A stretch of DNA of 5,063 nucleotides from Planctomycetota bacterium (GTDB lineage: Bacteria > Planctomycetota > Phycisphaerae > WQYP01), in NCBI GenBank assembly GCA_021780285.1, contig JAJXZA010000301.1, positions 1-5,063 on the forward strand, in the 5' to 3' direction. The notes under the pieces are model-generated. The model made no database searches. It was not told where the DNA came from and saw only the letters and a list, made by a program, of their open reading frames with translations. Below are positions 4,556 through 5,063 of the stretch, piece by piece. The translations under genes and the position numbers were made by a program. How positions within the stretch are numbered: position 1 is the stretch's first letter; every line of letters starts with the position of its first letter.

Positions 4556-5063
4556 ATGGCGGCAGTTAACAACCAGCTTCATGCCCAGGAGGTTTCGGAG
4601 GCGCTTAACGAAGTTAAGTTCAGCGGCTTTCACCTCCGGGCCATCATTACCGCAGGAATGGGGTTTTTTACCTCAGCCTTTGACCTTACCGTCATCGGCA
4701 CCGCGCTGGCGCTGGCCGGCCCGGAGTGGATGAAAGGCTTCATGGCCGACGGCGGCACCAAGGCCGGCTTCGCGTGGACCATGGGCCTGGTGGGATCGGT
4801 TTCGCTTGCCGCCACGTTTGTAGGCGCCATCGCCTTCGGAACCATTGCCGACAAAATCGGGCGGAAGAGTGTTTACGGCATCGAGGCAATTCTCATGACA
4901 ATCGGAGCCATTGGCAGCGCATTCGCAGGCGGGCCTATCGCGATGATTGTCTGGCGCACCATCATGGGTTTTGGCATTGGGGGCGACTACCCGCTTTCGG
5001 CTGTACTTATGAGCGAATATGCCAACCGCGAGCCGCGCGGCAAAATGGTGGGCATGGTATTTT
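4556..5063 (+). CDS. MFS transporter, phosphate:H+ symporter type (partial, 3' end cut by window)
   Basis: The first 169 residues of a major facilitator superfamily transporter in the inner membrane; family members have about 450-520 residues. Features: a polar cytoplasmic N-terminus (1-25), FHLRAIITAGMGFFTSAFD (25-43) entering helix 1, the MFS motif A GTIADKIGRK (95-104) after helix 2, helix 3 (about 107-124), and WRTIMGFGIGGDYPLSAV (133-150) with SEYANREPRG (153-162). The last segment, GGDYPLSA and the following SE and RG, is typical of the Pho84-like phosphate:H+ symporters and related sugar/organic acid carriers. The usual FFTDAYD of helix 1 is FFTSAFD, so the first aspartate is serine. 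The upstream 11-bp repeats support phosphate control. Substrate remains inferred; a related organic-acid or sugar transporter is possible. Confidence 0.88.
   Translation, partial: MAAVNNQLHAQEVSEALNEVKFSGFHLRAIITAGMGFFTSAFDLTVIGTALALAGPEWMKGFMADGGTKAGFAWTMGLVGSVSLAATFVGAIAFGTIADKIGRKSVYGIEAILMTIGAIGSAFAGGPIAMIVWRTIMGFGIGGDYPLSAVLMSEYANREPRGKMVGMVF

Overview
The window carries four genes, all on the + strand, separated by unusually informative intergenic DNA. It looks like a free-living bacterial chromosome of moderate GC content. The 1-deoxy-D-xylulose-5-phosphate synthase resembles, from memory, the version seen in Planctomycetota (ICESHA around the catalytic glutamate, YSTFLQRAFDQIFQE). That is a moderate-confidence hint at lineage, not an identification.

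Layout. Bases 1-257 are leader/upstream DNA with no gene I can support; one frame is open from base 1 to a stop at 82-84 but is too short to judge. 258-2204 is dxs, the first enzyme of MEP isoprenoid synthesis. 2205-2534 has a probable dxs terminator, a perfect TATAAT box, a roughly 80-nt segment that folds, and a strong terminator-like hairpin whose T tract runs straight into the Shine-Dalgarno of the next gene. 2535-3389 encodes an NYN-domain (PIN-like) protein with a cysteine cluster and a C-terminal winged-helix-like region; a perfect 26-bp palindrome lies inside its coding sequence. 3390-3782 contains a 197-bp MITE-like element with perfect 22-bp terminal inverted repeats and an exact 8-bp target duplication. 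3783-4367 encodes a small protein with two CxxC pairs and three membrane segments, not recognised. 4368-4555 holds four repeats spaced exactly 11 bp apart, like a Pho box, in front of a gene (4556 to the window end, truncated) for an MFS transporter of the phosphate:H+ symporter type.

How the parts relate. The genes are widely spaced and probably form separate transcription units; I see no operon. Two local regulatory stories stand out. The transporter and its 11-bp repeat array together suggest phosphate-starvation control. The NYN gene has no room for a promoter between the hairpin and its start, so its transcript probably reads through that hairpin, which suggests attenuation or a small RNA ending there. 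The MITE is the clearest mobile DNA. No autonomous transposase, CRISPR array, tRNA or rRNA is visible.
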